NCBI GenBank assembly: GCA_958295835.1
Contig: OY282378.1
Span: 4,303,694-4,367,693 of the forward strand
Source: an uncultured Gammaproteobacteria bacterium
Lineage (GTDB): Bacteria; Pseudomonadota; Gammaproteobacteria; HK1
Length of the DNA: 64,000 nt
Direction: 5' to 3'
The notes beneath the pieces were generated by a model. That model had not been told where the DNA came from, did no database searches, and saw nothing but the letters and a program-made list of their open reading frames with translations. Both the position numbers and the translations under genes were made by a program. How positions within the stretch are numbered: position 1 is the stretch's first letter; each line of letters begins with the position of its first letter. This document shows, one piece after another, positions 34,767 through 43,860 of the stretch.

Positions 34767-37700
34767 GTGACTGGCGAAACCACCGGCTGGCAGTTCTGGA
34801 TCGACCGCGGCGGGACCTTCACCGACGTCGTCGCCCGCCGTCCCGACGGCGCCCTCGTCACCCACAAGCTGCTCTCCGACAACCCGGAGCATTACCGGGA
34901 CGCCGCCATCGCGGGCATTCGCGAGCTTCTCGGCATTCCTGCCGGCACTCCCATCCGCGGGGTCGACACCGTCAAGATGGGCACCACGGTCGCGACCAAC
35001 GCTCTTCTGGAGCGCAAGGGCGACCGGACCCTGCTCGTGGTCAACCGGGGTTTCCGCGACGCGCTTCGCATCGGCTACCAGACCCGGCCGCATCTCTTCG
35101 ACCTTCGAATCACCCTCCCCGAGATGCTCTACGAACGGGTGGCGGAGGTGGACGGCCGGGTGGCGGCAAACGGCGAGGTGCTGACGCCCCTCGATCGGTC
35201 CGCGGCCGAGGCGGCCTTGCGTGAGGCGTACGCGGACGGGATTCGCTCCGTCGCCATCGTGCTCATGCACGGGTACCGGTATCCGGAGCACGAGTTGGCG
35301 CTGGCCGGTATCGCTCGCGCGATCGGGTTCGTGCAGGTGTCCACCAGCTACGAGACCAGCCCGCTGATGAAGCTCGTCGGCCGGGGCGACACCACGGTGG
35401 CGGACGCCTACCTCTCTCCCCTGCTGCGCCGCTACATCGACCGGGTGGCGGAGGAGCTCGGCCACGGCGTGCGGCTCATGTTCATGCAGTCGAACGGCGG
35501 CCTCACCGACGCCCGGCTGTTCCAGGGCAAGGACGCGATCCTCTCCGGCCCCGCGGGGGGAATCGTGGGAGCGGTGGAGACCGCGGCCCGCGCGGGCCAC
35601 GGGCGCATCGTCTCGTTCGACATGGGCGGAACCTCGACCGACGTCGCCCACTGTGACGGGGCCTACGAGCGCACATTCGAAACGGTGGTGGCGGGGGTGC
35701 GCATGCGCGCCCCGATGATGATGATCCATACGGTGGCGGCGGGCGGCGGCTCGATCTGCTCGTTCGACGGAGCTCGTTACCGGGTGGGGCCGGAGTCGGC
35801 CGGTGCGGATCCGGGGCCGGCCTGCTACCGGCGCGGCGGCCCGCTATGCGTGACCGACTGCAACGTGCTCCTCGGCAAGCTGCAACCGGAGTTCTTCCCG
35901 CGGGTGTTCGGCCTGAACCAGGACGAGCCGCTGGATCATGACGCGGTCATGGAGAAGTTCGCCGCCCTGGCCGGGGAGATCGGGGAGCACACCGGCCGCC
36001 GGCCGCCGCTGGTCGACGTGGCGGAAGGGTTCCTGCGCATCGCGGTCGACAACATGGCGAACGCCATCAAGTCGATCTCGGTGCGGCGCGGCTACGACGT
36101 AACGGGCTATACCCTGAACTGCTTCGGAGGCGCGGGGGGCCAGCACGCATGCCTGGTGGCGGATGCGCTGGGCATCACCCGGGTCATGATCCACCCCTTC
36201 GCGGGCGTGCTGTCCGCGTACGGGATGGGACTGGCGGACGTGCGGGCACTGCGCGACCGCGCGGTCGAGGTCCGGCTCGACGCCGAAGGTGCGGGGACGC
36301 TCGGCGAGGCGCTGGATGCGCTGGCCGGCGAGGCCTGCGCCGAGCTCGCCGGCCAGGGCATCGCGCAGGATCGGATCACGGTCCACCGCCGCGCCCACGT
36401 CCGCTACGAAGGGACCGACACCGCGGACCTCGTGGAGGCGGGCACCGCGTTGGAGATGAAGGCCCGGTTCGAGGACGCCCACCGGCGCCGCTACGGATTC
36501 GTGATGCCGGAGAAGGCGCTGGTCATCGAGGCCGCTTCGGTGGAGGCGGTCGGCACGGTGCGGGAAGCGTCGAATCCGTTCGCGGTCCCCGCCCGGGGGG
36601 GCGGGACCCCCGCCGGCGGCGGGCGATACCCGCAGCCGGAGCCGGTGGCCACCGTCGCCGCGCACTTCGGAGGCGTGGAGCACGAAACGCCGGTCTTCCG
36701 GCGCGACGCGCTCGCGGTGGATGATGCGGTGGACGGCCCCGCCGTCATCCTCGAATCCACCGCCACCACGGTGGTGGAAGCCGGCTGGCGGGCGCGCCTT
36801 GCCGCGAGCGGCGATCTCGTCCTGGAGCGGGTGGTGGCGCTCGCCCGCGAGTCCGCGGTCGGGACCGACTGCGACCCGGTCATGCTGGAGGTCTTCAACA
36901 ACCGGTTCATGTCCATCGCCGAGCAGATGGGCCTGACCCTGGAGAACACCGCCTACTCGGTCAACATCAAGGAACGGCTGGACTTCTCCTGCGCGATCTT
37001 CGACCCCGAGGGGATGCTGGTGGCGAACGCCCCGCACATCCCGATCCACCTCGGCTCGATGAGCGAGAGCATCCGCACCGTCATCCGCGAGAACGCGGGG
37101 AGGATGAAGCCGGGGGACGTGTTCTGCGTGAACGCCCCCTACAACGGCGGCACCCATCTGCCGGACGTGACCGTCATCACCCCGGTGTTCGACGATGGAA
37201 ACGTGGGCGGAACCCGGAGTACGTCGCGGGACGGAGGCGATCGCACCGAGACGGGAAGCGCTCCCGATGCGGCGGCGGGCGCGGCCCGCGGAACACCCGC
37301 CGGCGCAGTTCCCGGCGCGGAGACGGACCGGCGGATCCTCTTCTTCGTGGCGAGCCGGGGCCATCACGCGGACATCGGCGGCTCGATGCCGGGCTCGATG
37401 CCGCCGGATGCGCGCACCGTCGAGGAGGAAGGCGTCCTCTTCGACGACTTCATGCTCGTGGACGGCGGCCGTTTCCTCGAAACCGAGCTTCGCACGCATC
37501 TGGGAGCGGGACCGTGGCCGGCGCGCAACCCGGACCAGAACGTGGCGGATCTCAAGGCCCAGATCGCGGCGGGCGAGAAAGGCATCCGGGAAGTACGCCG
37601 CATGATCGGGGACTTCGGGCTCGACGTCGTCCACGCCTACATGAAGCACGTCCAGGACAACGCGGAGGAGCAGGTCCGGCGGGTGATCGACGTGATGCGG

Positions 37701-38555
37701 GACGGCGGGTTCGAGCTTCCGATGGATGACGGAAGCGTCATCCGGGTGCGCATCACCTTCGACAAGACGAGGCGCGAAGCCACCGTCGACTTCACCGGCA
37801 CCAGCCCGCAGCGCCCCAACAACTTCAACGCCCCCTCGGCGGTGGCGCGCTCCGCGGTGCTGTACGTCTTCCGCTGCCTGGTCGATGACGAGATCCCGCT
37901 CAACGAAGGATGCCTGAAGCCGATCCGCATCATCATTCCGGACGATTCGATGCTGGCTCCGAAGTACCCCGCAGCGGTGGCGGCCGGCAACGTGGAGACG
38001 AGCCAGGCGATCACCGACGCCCTGTTCGGCGCCCTCGGGGTGGCGGCGGAGAGCCAGGGCACCATGAACAACGTCCTCTTCGGCAACGACCGCCACCAGT
38101 ACTACGAGACGGTATGCGGCGGAGCGGGAGCGGGTCCCGGCTACCACGGCACCTCCGCCGTGCACACCCACATGACCAATACCCGCCTGACCGATCCCGA
38201 GGTCCTGGAATGGCGCTACCCGGTGGTGCTGGAGAGCTTCGAGGTGGACCGCGGCAGCGGCGGGGCCGGGCGCTGGCGGGGCGGCGACGGCACCTTGCGC
38301 CGCATCCGGTTCCTGGAGGCGATGGACCTCACGGTGCTGTCCCAGCACCGCATCATCCCCCCCTACGGCCTGGCCGGCGGCGAGCCCGGCCGATGCGGGC
38401 GCAACCGGGTGGAGCACGCCGGCGGGACGGTGCACGAGATGGGCGGGCAGGACCACTGCCCGGTGGCGCCGGGCGACGTGTTCGTGCTTCGGACGCCCTC
38501 GGGCGGCGGCTACGGCCTGCCGCCGGCGTCCGGCGGGAAGCCCTTCGAGTCATGA
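34767..38555 (+). CDS. Fused hydantoinase/oxoprolinase HyuA-HyuB protein
   Basis: 1262-residue cytoplasmic ATP-dependent hydrolase in which the two subunits of bacterial hydantoinases are joined, as in 5-oxoprolinase. Residues 1-690 are HyuA-like with the ASKHA phosphate loops DRGGTFTDVVARRPDG, SGPAGGIVGA, SFDMGGTSTDVA and GGAGGQHACLVAD; residues about 700-1260 are HyuB-like (DFSCAIFDP, NAPYNGGTHLPD, RGHHADIGG, GGDGTLRRI). Substrate could be 5-oxoproline, N-methylhydantoin or a related cyclic amide. GTG 34767 is chosen because AGGAGG lies 5 nt upstream. A low-complexity Gly/Ala/Thr-rich insert of about 45 residues (near 37200-37330) interrupts the HyuB part. Convergent with the corrinoid activator gene. 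Confidence 0.92.
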   Translation: MTGETTGWQFWIDRGGTFTDVVARRPDGALVTHKLLSDNPEHYRDAAIAGIRELLGIPAGTPIRGVDTVKMGTTVATNALLERKGDRTLLVVNRGFRDALRIGYQTRPHLFDLRITLPEMLYERVAEVDGRVAANGEVLTPLDRSAAEAALREAYADGIRSVAIVLMHGYRYPEHELALAGIARAIGFVQVSTSYETSPLMKLVGRGDTTVADAYLSPLLRRYIDRVAEELGHGVRLMFMQSNGGLTDARLFQGKDAILSGPAGGIVGAVETAARAGHGRIVSFDMGGTSTDVAHCDGAYERTFETVVAGVRMRAPMMMIHTVAAGGGSICSFDGARYRVGPESAGADPGPACYRRGGPLCVTDCNVLLGKLQPEFFPRVFGLNQDEPLDHDAVMEKFAALAGEIGEHTGRRPPLVDVAEGFLRIAVDNMANAIKSISVRRGYDVTGYTLNCFGGAGGQHACLVADALGITRVMIHPFAGVLSAYGMGLADVRALRDRAVEVRLDAEGAGTLGEALDALAGEACAELAGQGIAQDRITVHRRAHVRYEGTDTADLVEAGTALEMKARFEDAHRRRYGFVMPEKALVIEAASVEAVGTVREASNPFAVPARGGGTPAGGGRYPQPEPVATVAAHFGGVEHETPVFRRDALAVDDAVDGPAVILESTATTVVEAGWRARLAASGDLVLERVVALARESAVGTDCDPVMLEVFNNRFMSIAEQMGLTLENTAYSVNIKERLDFSCAIFDPEGMLVANAPHIPIHLGSMSESIRTVIRENAGRMKPGDVFCVNAPYNGGTHLPDVTVITPVFDDGNVGGTRSTSRDGGDRTETGSAPDAAAGAARGTPAGAVPGAETDRRILFFVASRGHHADIGGSMPGSMPPDARTVEEEGVLFDDFMLVDGGRFLETELRTHLGAGPWPARNPDQNVADLKAQIAAGEKGIREVRRMIGDFGLDVVHAYMKHVQDNAEEQVRRVIDVMRDGGFELPMDDGSVIRVRITFDKTRREATVDFTGTSPQRPNNFNAPSAVARSAVLYVFRCLVDDEIPLNEGCLKPIRIIIPDDSMLAPKYPAAVAAGNVETSQAITDALFGALGVAAESQGTMNNVLFGNDRHQYYETVCGGAGAGPGYHGTSAVHTHMTNTRLTDPEVLEWRYPVVLESFEVDRGSGGAGRWRGGDGTLRRIRFLEAMDLTVLSQHRIIPPYGLAGGEPGRCGRNRVEHAGGTVHEMGGQDHCPVAPGDVFVLRTPSGGGYGLPPASGGKPFES

Positions 38556-38605
38556 GCACCACGGGTCAGGCCGAAGTCCGTGGAACCGCGGAGTGATATC
38601 GAGCT

Positions 38606-40639
38606 TCAGCGCAGCCTGCCCCGCCGTCGCCGGCGCCCGACGCCCTCTCCGCCCGCGCGGGCGGACTTGCGCGCTGGCAGCACGACCGCCTTCGCGAGCT
38701 CCGGATACGCGGCGGTCTTGTGGGGGATCGCCATCGCCTCCACGAAATGCGCCTGGAAACGCGGCTCCACGGCGGTCTCCACCTTCTCGATCCGGCGCAC
38801 CGTGCGCTCGATCTCGGGCCGCGCGCTGCGGTCCAGCAGCGCGATCCGCGCACCGGTGCCGGCCGCGTTCCCCGCCGAGGTGACGTGCTCCAGCGCGCAG
38901 TCCGGCACCAAGCCGAGCACCATCGCGTACTTGACGTCGATGTGGCTCCCGAACGCCCCCGCCAGCCGGATGCGGTCCACCCGTTCCACCCCGAGCCGGT
39001 CCATCAGCAGCCGCACCCCGGCGTAGAGCGCGGCCTTGGCGAGCTGGATGGCCCGCACGTCGTTCTGGGTCACCCGCACCTCGACGTCCCCCCGGTGCAA
39101 CACGTAGGCGAAGGTGCGCCCGTCCTCGACGATCCGGCCGCTGCGCCCGGCGCCGCCGGGAAGGATCACGCCGTCCTCGTCCACGATCCCGGCGAGGTAC
39201 ATCTCCGCCACCACCTCGATGATCCCGGAGCCGCAGATCCCCGTGACCGCGCCGCCAGCGGCGGCGAACCCGGGCTCGTCGGACCACGCCTCGTTCCCGA
39301 TGACCCGGTAGCGCGGCTCCAGGGTGATCGGGTCGATCCGCACCCGCTCGACGGCCCCCGGCGCGGCCCGCTGGCCACAGCTAATCTGGGCGCCCTCGAA
39401 CGCCGGGCCGGTGGGGCTCGACGCCGCGAGCATCCGCTCGCGGCTGCCGAGCACGATCTCGGCATTGGTGCCGACGTCCACCACGAGGTTGATCTCGTCT
39501 CGCAGGTACGGCGCCTCGGAGAGGATCACGCCCGCGGTGTCGGCGCCCACATGCCCCGCCACGCAGGGCAGGACGTAGGCCCGCGCCCCCGGATGCAGGC
39601 CGAGATCGAGGGCGCCCGCCGTCAGGTTCACCGCGGCGTCCACGGCCAGGGCGAAGGGCGCCTGGCCCAGCTCCACCGGGCTCAGGCCGAGCAGGAGGTG
39701 GTGCATGATCGGATTGCCGACCAGGGTCACGTCGAGGATCTCCTCCGGCGCGATACCGGCCTCCGCCGCCGCCTCGTGGAGCAGGCCCCGGATCGCGACG
39801 CGCACCGCCGCGGTCATCTCCCGCTCGCCGCCGGGGTGCATCATCACGTACGAGACGCGGCTCATGAGGTCCTCTCCGAACCGGATCTGCGGATTCATCG
39901 CGCCGGCCGAGGCGACGACCTCGCCGGACGAGAGCTCGCACAGATGCGCCGCGATGGTGGTCGAGCCGACGTCCACCGCCGCCCCGTATGCCTTGTCCCG
40001 GAAGCCCGGCCAGACCCCGATGACGTCGCGCCCGCCGTGCACCGCCACGGTGACCCGCCACTCGCCGGAGCGCAGGGTCGTCTGGAGGGTCTCCAGCACC
40101 GCGAGATCGCAGCGCACGCCCTCCACGCCCCACTCCTCGCGCAACGCCGCCTCGACCCTGCGCAGATCCCCGGCCGGCTCGTGCATGTCGGGCGGCGTGA
40201 CCTCGATGAAGTGCAGCCGCACCACGGGATCGACCCGGATCGCGTGCACCTCGGCGCGCTTGCGCACCACCTGCCGATGGACCTGGCTGTCGGGGGGGAC
40301 GTCGATCACCACGTCGCCGCGGATCTCCGTCGAGCAGCCGAGGCGGCGACCGGGGGCGAGCGGCGCACGCTTGTCGTGGTAGCGCTGCTCGATCGGCCCG
40401 AATGCGGAGAGGTGGTCGGCCCGGGAGGCGACCCCGTGCTTGGGGAACTCCCCGATGCTCTGCACGACCTGGCAGCGCCCGCAGATCCCCCGCCCCCCGC
40501 ACACCGAGTCGAGGTCCACGCCGAGTGCCCGGGCCGCGTCGAGGATCTTCGTCCCCGCCGGGAACCGCCCCCGGCGTCCCGAGGGCGTGAAGACGACCTG
40601 CGCGGCGCCGCTCCGGGAGTGGGAGCCTTCAGTCATCAT
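38606..40639 (-). CDS. DUF4445 ferredoxin-ASKHA protein, reductive activator of corrinoid protein
   Basis: 677-residue RamA/RACo-like protein that uses ATP to re-reduce inactive cob(II)amide proteins. An N-terminal [2Fe-2S] domain (CGGRGICGRCQ and a distal C in GRRLGCSTE) precedes a DUF4445 ASKHA ATPase domain with AAVDVGSTTIAAHL, LVVDVGTNAEIVLGS, TGICGSGIIEVV and LAGAFGSHID. Third gene of the minus-strand run corrinoid protein-methyltransferase-activator. A similar DUF4445 protein is needed for split cobalamin methionine synthases in some alphaproteobacteria, which suits this context. The start is taken at the first ATG of a tandem ATGATG (40639); the ribosome binding site is poor. The C-terminus ends in an Arg-rich tail. 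Confidence 0.9.
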   Translation of the reverse strand: MMTEGSHSRSGAAQVVFTPSGRRGRFPAGTKILDAARALGVDLDSVCGGRGICGRCQVVQSIGEFPKHGVASRADHLSAFGPIEQRYHDKRAPLAPGRRLGCSTEIRGDVVIDVPPDSQVHRQVVRKRAEVHAIRVDPVVRLHFIEVTPPDMHEPAGDLRRVEAALREEWGVEGVRCDLAVLETLQTTLRSGEWRVTVAVHGGRDVIGVWPGFRDKAYGAAVDVGSTTIAAHLCELSSGEVVASAGAMNPQIRFGEDLMSRVSYVMMHPGGEREMTAAVRVAIRGLLHEAAAEAGIAPEEILDVTLVGNPIMHHLLLGLSPVELGQAPFALAVDAAVNLTAGALDLGLHPGARAYVLPCVAGHVGADTAGVILSEAPYLRDEINLVVDVGTNAEIVLGSRERMLAASSPTGPAFEGAQISCGQRAAPGAVERVRIDPITLEPRYRVIGNEAWSDEPGFAAAGGAVTGICGSGIIEVVAEMYLAGIVDEDGVILPGGAGRSGRIVEDGRTFAYVLHRGDVEVRVTQNDVRAIQLAKAALYAGVRLLMDRLGVERVDRIRLAGAFGSHIDVKYAMVLGLVPDCALEHVTSAGNAAGTGARIALLDRSARPEIERTVRRIEKVETAVEPRFQAHFVEAMAIPHKTAAYPELAKAVVLPARKSARAGGEGVGRRRRRGRLR

Positions 40640-40640
40640 G

Positions 40641-40788
40641 GCGACCGCTGGTGCGCCGGGAGTCTTCACCCACGGCGGCGGTGATCGCCGGTGTATCGGA
40701 GGGTTTCATCCACCACGGCGACGGCAGCCACTGGTTGCACCGGAGACTTCACCCGCGACGACGGCGCCGGCCGCTGGTGCGCCGGCCC
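40641..40788. repeat. Degenerate tandem repeat, unit about 43 bp
   Basis: About 3.4 diverged units with the pattern (G)CCGCTGGTGCGCCGG-GA-CTTCACCC-C-ACGGCG. It spans the space between the methyltransferase and activator genes and the last codons of the methyltransferase. Units begin near 40645, 40685, 40727 and 40770. The Arg-rich end of the methyltransferase (RTSGRRRRRG) is encoded in it. Confidence 0.5.
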
Positions 40789-41657
40789 CGCTCTCCTTCG
40801 CTGCCGGGCACGGGCGGTTCACGGTAGCGCGCGATCCAGCGCCGGCAATCCCGGTCCTGCCCCATCATGACGTCCGCGGCCAGGCAGGTCTGGACGATGT
40901 CGCCGTGCATGGGGTTGGTGATCGCGGAAGTCATCCCCGCGGTGATCGCCATCGACAGGAAGGTGCTGTTGATGCCGTTCCGATTCGGCAGACCGAAGCT
41001 GATATTCGAGGCGCCGCAAGTCGAATTGACTTCAAGTTCCTCACGTAACCGCCTGAGAATATGCATGACTTGCCGACCGGCGTGGTTGATCGCTCCGATC
41101 GGCATCACTAGGGGATCGACGACGATGTCGGCGTGCGGGATGCCGTGGTCCGCGGCCCGCTCCACGATCTTCCGGGCAACCGCGAACCTCACGTCGGGGT
41201 TCTCGGAGATCCCGGTCTCGTCGTTGGAGATCGCCACCACCGCCGCGCCGTGCTTCTTCACCAGGGGGAGGACCGACTCCAGCCGCTCCTCCTCGCCGGT
41301 GACGGAGTTCACCAGCGCCTTGCCTTCGTACACCTCGAGCCCGGCTTCGAGCGCGGCGACGATGGATGAATCGATCGACAGGGGGACGTCGGTGACCGAT
41401 TGCACGAGCTTCACCGCCCGTGCCAGCAGGGCGGGCTCGTCCGCGAGGGGAATGCCGGCGTTGACGTCGAGCATGTGCGCGCCGGCCTGCACTTGAATCC
41501 GGGCATCCGCCTCGACACGGGAGAAGTCGTCCGCCGCCATCTCCTCCGCGAGCACCTTGCGTCCCGTGGGGTTGATGCGCTCGCCGATGATGACGAACGG
41601 CCGTTCGAAACCGATGACGACCTCGCGGCGCGCCGAGCTGACCACCGTCTCCGTCAA
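40749..41657 (-). CDS. Methyltetrahydrofolate:corrinoid protein methyltransferase (pterin-binding domain)
   Basis: 302-residue TIM-barrel enzyme of the pterin-binding (DHPS-like) superfamily, equivalent to MtgA/MeTr and to the folate domain of MetH. Family blocks: IIGERINPTGRKVLAEEM at the N-terminus, AGAHMLDVNAGIPLADEP, DVPLSIDSS, NSVTGEEERL, VVDPLVMPIGA, ASNISFGLPNRNGIN. It moves the N5-methyl group of methyl-THF to the cobalamin of the protein encoded just upstream (or the reverse in catabolic systems). Start: TTG 41657 with AGGGA 7 nt upstream; a GTG at 41645 is an alternative. A palindromic element lies immediately upstream and may supply the leader. Confidence 0.9.
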   Translation of the reverse strand: MTETVVSSARREVVIGFERPFVIIGERINPTGRKVLAEEMAADDFSRVEADARIQVQAGAHMLDVNAGIPLADEPALLARAVKLVQSVTDVPLSIDSSIVAALEAGLEVYEGKALVNSVTGEEERLESVLPLVKKHGAAVVAISNDETGISENPDVRFAVARKIVERAADHGIPHADIVVDPLVMPIGAINHAGRQVMHILRRLREELEVNSTCGASNISFGLPNRNGINSTFLSMAITAGMTSAITNPMHGDIVQTCLAADVMMGQDRDCRRWIARYREPPVPGSEGERGRRTSGRRRRRG

Positions 41658-41676
41658 GGGCCGTTCCCTGCGAACG

Positions 41677-41777
41677 GCGACCGCTGGCGCGGTCGCCTGG
41701 CGATTCCGCGCAGCGGAATCGCAGGTGCTACAGCCAACGCATTGGACGGACGAGGAACAGTCTTGTTCCATGCAGGC
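41677..41777. repeat. Double-palindrome element copy B
   Basis: Dispersed repeat directly upstream of the methyltransferase start. Palindromes GCGACCGC/GCGGTCGC at 41677-41696 and GCGATTCCGC/GCGGAATCGC at 41700-41722; the distal arm AACAGTCTTGTTCCATGCAG lies at 41756-41775. Same orientation as copy C and opposite to copies A and D. It fills most of the gap between the corrinoid protein and methyltransferase genes. Confidence 0.8.
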
Positions 41778-41814
41778 GAAGCGTCCATCGGCCCGCGGTC
41801 CGTGCGGCGGCTCG

Positions 41815-42558
41815 TCACGCGGAGCGCCGCGCGCCCCGGATGTTGTGCTGGCGGGCCATGAATTCCTTCGCCGTCTCCACCGCCACCGCCGCGTCCCGGC
41901 AGTAGGCGTCGGCGCCGACCGCCTCGGCGAACTGCTCGTTGAGTGGGGCGCCGCCGACGAGCACCGTGTAGTCGTCGCGCCAGCCACGCTCCTTCAGCGT
42001 GTCGATGACCACCTTCATGTACGGCATGGTCGTCGTCAGCAGGGCCGACATGCCCAGGATGTCGGGCTTGTGCTCCTCCAGGGCGGCGAGGAACTCGTCG
42101 GCGTCGGTGTTGATGCCGAGGTCGATCACCTCGAAGCCGGCGCCTTCGAGCATCATCCCGACGAGGTTCTTGCCGATGTCGTGGATGTCCCCCTTGACGG
42201 TGCCGATGACCACCTTGCCGATCGTGGCCGCGCCGGTCTCGGCCAGCAGGGGGCGCAGGATGGCCATCCCGCCCTTCATCGCGTTGGCGGCGAGCAGCAC
42301 CTCGGGGACGAAGAGGATGCCGTCGCGGAAGTCGATCCCGACGATGCGCATCCCCTCGACGAGCGCGTCGTCGAGAACGCGCTTCGCCGTCCACCCGCGT
42401 TCGAGCAGAATGTTGGTGCCTTCCTCGATCTCTTCCTTCAGGCCGTCGTAGAGGTCGTCGTGCATCTGCTTGGCGAGCTCGTCGTCGGGCAGCGTCCGCA
42501 GATCGAGCTCCTCGTCTTCGCCCGAACCGTCTTCGCGATCGGCATCTTCACTTTGCAC
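41815..42558 (-). CDS. Corrinoid (B12-binding) methyl carrier protein
   Basis: 247-residue two-domain corrinoid protein like MtbC/MttC and the cobalamin module of MetH. The N-terminal helical cap spans residues 25-115 (LLAANAMKGGMAILRPLL). The Rossmann B12 domain carries the lower-ligand motif DIHDIGKNL (DxHxxG with His), TTMPYMKVVIDTL, and VLVGGAPLNEQFAEAVGADAY. It carries the methyl group between the pterin methyltransferase (next gene) and an acceptor enzyme, here most simply the homocysteine methyltransferase at 5.5 kb. The acidic N-terminus (EDADREDGSGEDEELD) is unusual but short. Confidence 0.93.
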   Translation of the reverse strand: MQSEDADREDGSGEDEELDLRTLPDDELAKQMHDDLYDGLKEEIEEGTNILLERGWTAKRVLDDALVEGMRIVGIDFRDGILFVPEVLLAANAMKGGMAILRPLLAETGAATIGKVVIGTVKGDIHDIGKNLVGMMLEGAGFEVIDLGINTDADEFLAALEEHKPDILGMSALLTTTMPYMKVVIDTLKERGWRDDYTVLVGGAPLNEQFAEAVGADAYCRDAAVAVETAKEFMARQHNIRGARRSA

Positions 42559-42938
42559 GGCTATGGCTCCTCAATGGCAATTCGGCGGACCGGCCATGCG
42601 CCCCTGCCCTCGCGACCCACGGTCGTGGCGCGCAACCGGCCGATCCGATGCACACGATCCGTCGCGAACACGGCACGTTCGTACCGGAATCCGACGGTTG
42701 CTCGTGGCGTTGCGGCCAGCCTCCTTCGAATATCTCCGGGACGTTGGAGCACGGTGAACGAACCTGCTAGCCTGCGCCGCCGCGCGAAGACTACCGCCGC
42801 CGCAACGCGCGCTGCAATCACTAAATTCCCAATTGAATTCCCAACCCGGCATCGCCGGAACCAAACGCCGGTCGACGGAAAAATCTTCGTCGTTTCGTCG
42901 AAAGACTTCACGGGCAGGAGACTGACAGGGAGATACGC
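42559..42938. other. Divergent promoter region between corrinoid operon and folD
   Basis: About 380 bp with no family-like reading frame. The part near folD (42810-42930) is AT-richer (CACTAAATTCCCAATTGAATT) and may hold promoters. I looked for a cobalamin riboswitch (B12 box) and found none. AGGGAGA stands just before the folD ATG. Confidence 0.4.
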
Positions 42939-43835
42939 ATGAACGACACCACCGCGGACCCGCGGATTATCGACGGCAAGGCGTTCGCGGCCGGGCTGCG
43001 CGCGGAGATCGCGGCCCGGGTCGAGGCTCTGAAGAGCCGCCACGGCATCGAGCCGGGGCTCGCGGTCGTGCTCGCCGGCGAGCACCCGGCCAGCCAGGTC
43101 TACGTGCGCAACAAGGCGAGGCGGACCCGCGAGGCGGGCATGCAGTCGTTCGAGCACCGGTTGCCGGCGGCGGTGACGCAGGACGACCTCCTGGCCCTGG
43201 TGCACCAGCTCAACCGTGACCCCCGGGTAAACGGGATCCTGGTGCAGCTTCCGCTGCCGGAGCAGATTGGCGCCGATGCGGTGATCGCGACGATCGACCC
43301 GGCGAAGGACGTCGACGGCTTCCATACCACCAACGCCGGCCTGCTCGCGGTCGGTGGCGAAGGCATGGTCCCGTGCACGCCGCTCGGCTGCCTGATGCTG
43401 CTGAAGGATCGGCTCGGGGATCTCGCCGGCGCCCGCGCACTCGTGCTCGGGCGCTCGAACATCGTGGGCAAGCCGATGGCACAGTTGCTCATCCGGGAGA
43501 GCTGCACGGTAACCGTCGCCCACTCCCGCACCCGCGATCTTGCCGCGGAGTGCCGGCGCGCAGACATCCTCGTCGCGGCGGTCGGCCGGCCCCGGATGGT
43601 CCCCGGCGACTGGATCCGGCCGGGCGCCACGGTCATCGACGTCGGCATCAACCGGGTCGACGCGGGGAACGGAAAGACGAAGCTCGCCGGCGACGTGGAC
43701 TTCGAGAGCGCGTTCCCGGTCGCCGGGGGCATCACCCCGGTACCCGGCGGGGTCGGGCCGATGACCATCGCCTGCCTGCTGCACAACACCATGCTCGCCG
43801 CGTGCCGCCGGCACGGGGTCGAGGTTCCCGAGTGA
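42939..43835 (+). CDS. folD: Methylene-THF dehydrogenase/methenyl-THF cyclohydrolase
   Basis: 298-residue bifunctional enzyme interconverting methylene-, methenyl- and formyl-THF with NADP. Catalytic Lys in YVRNKARRTREAGM, VQLPLPEQIGADAVIATIDP, KDVDGFHTTNAGLL, the NADP loop VLGRSNIVGKPMAQLL and GGITPVPGGVGPMTIACLL are present. It lies divergent from the corrinoid methyl-transfer operon and supplies or consumes its C1-folate pool. The last 12 codons are partly duplicated just downstream, flanking a dRS3-like repeat. Confidence 0.97.
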   Translation: MNDTTADPRIIDGKAFAAGLRAEIAARVEALKSRHGIEPGLAVVLAGEHPASQVYVRNKARRTREAGMQSFEHRLPAAVTQDDLLALVHQLNRDPRVNGILVQLPLPEQIGADAVIATIDPAKDVDGFHTTNAGLLAVGGEGMVPCTPLGCLMLLKDRLGDLAGARALVLGRSNIVGKPMAQLLIRESCTVTVAHSRTRDLAAECRRADILVAAVGRPRMVPGDWIRPGATVIDVGINRVDAGNGKTKLAGDVDFESAFPVAGGITPVPGGVGPMTIACLLHNTMLAACRRHGVEVPE

Positions 43836-43840
43836 AGTGG

Positions 43841-43860
43841 ATTCCCGCTTCCGCGGGAAT
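43841..43860. repeat. dRS3-like 20-bp inverted repeat, ATTCCC(N8)GGGAAT
   Basis: ATTCCC-GCTTCCGC-GGGAAT starts 5 bp after the folD stop. The form equals the neisserial dRS3 pattern and a repeat common in many proteobacterial genomes that reads FPRKRES on the opposite strand. It is followed at 43861-43909 by an imperfect second copy of the folD tail (ACRRHASEVPEG versus ACRRHGVEVPE). Confidence 0.7.

Noticed and set aside
34394..34882. Minus-strand frames in the hyuAB upstream region
   Set aside because: They overlap the hyuAB start and are Arg/Ser/Pro-rich shadows with no conserved features.
35844..38456. 870-codon minus-strand frame
   Set aside because: Antisense to the fused HyuA-HyuB gene. 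High GC keeps the opposite frame open; the His/Val/Arg-rich composition is typical of such shadows.
42559..42938. Cobalamin riboswitch upstream of the corrinoid operon
   Set aside because: No B12-box or paired aptamer helices were found in the 380-bp region by eye.
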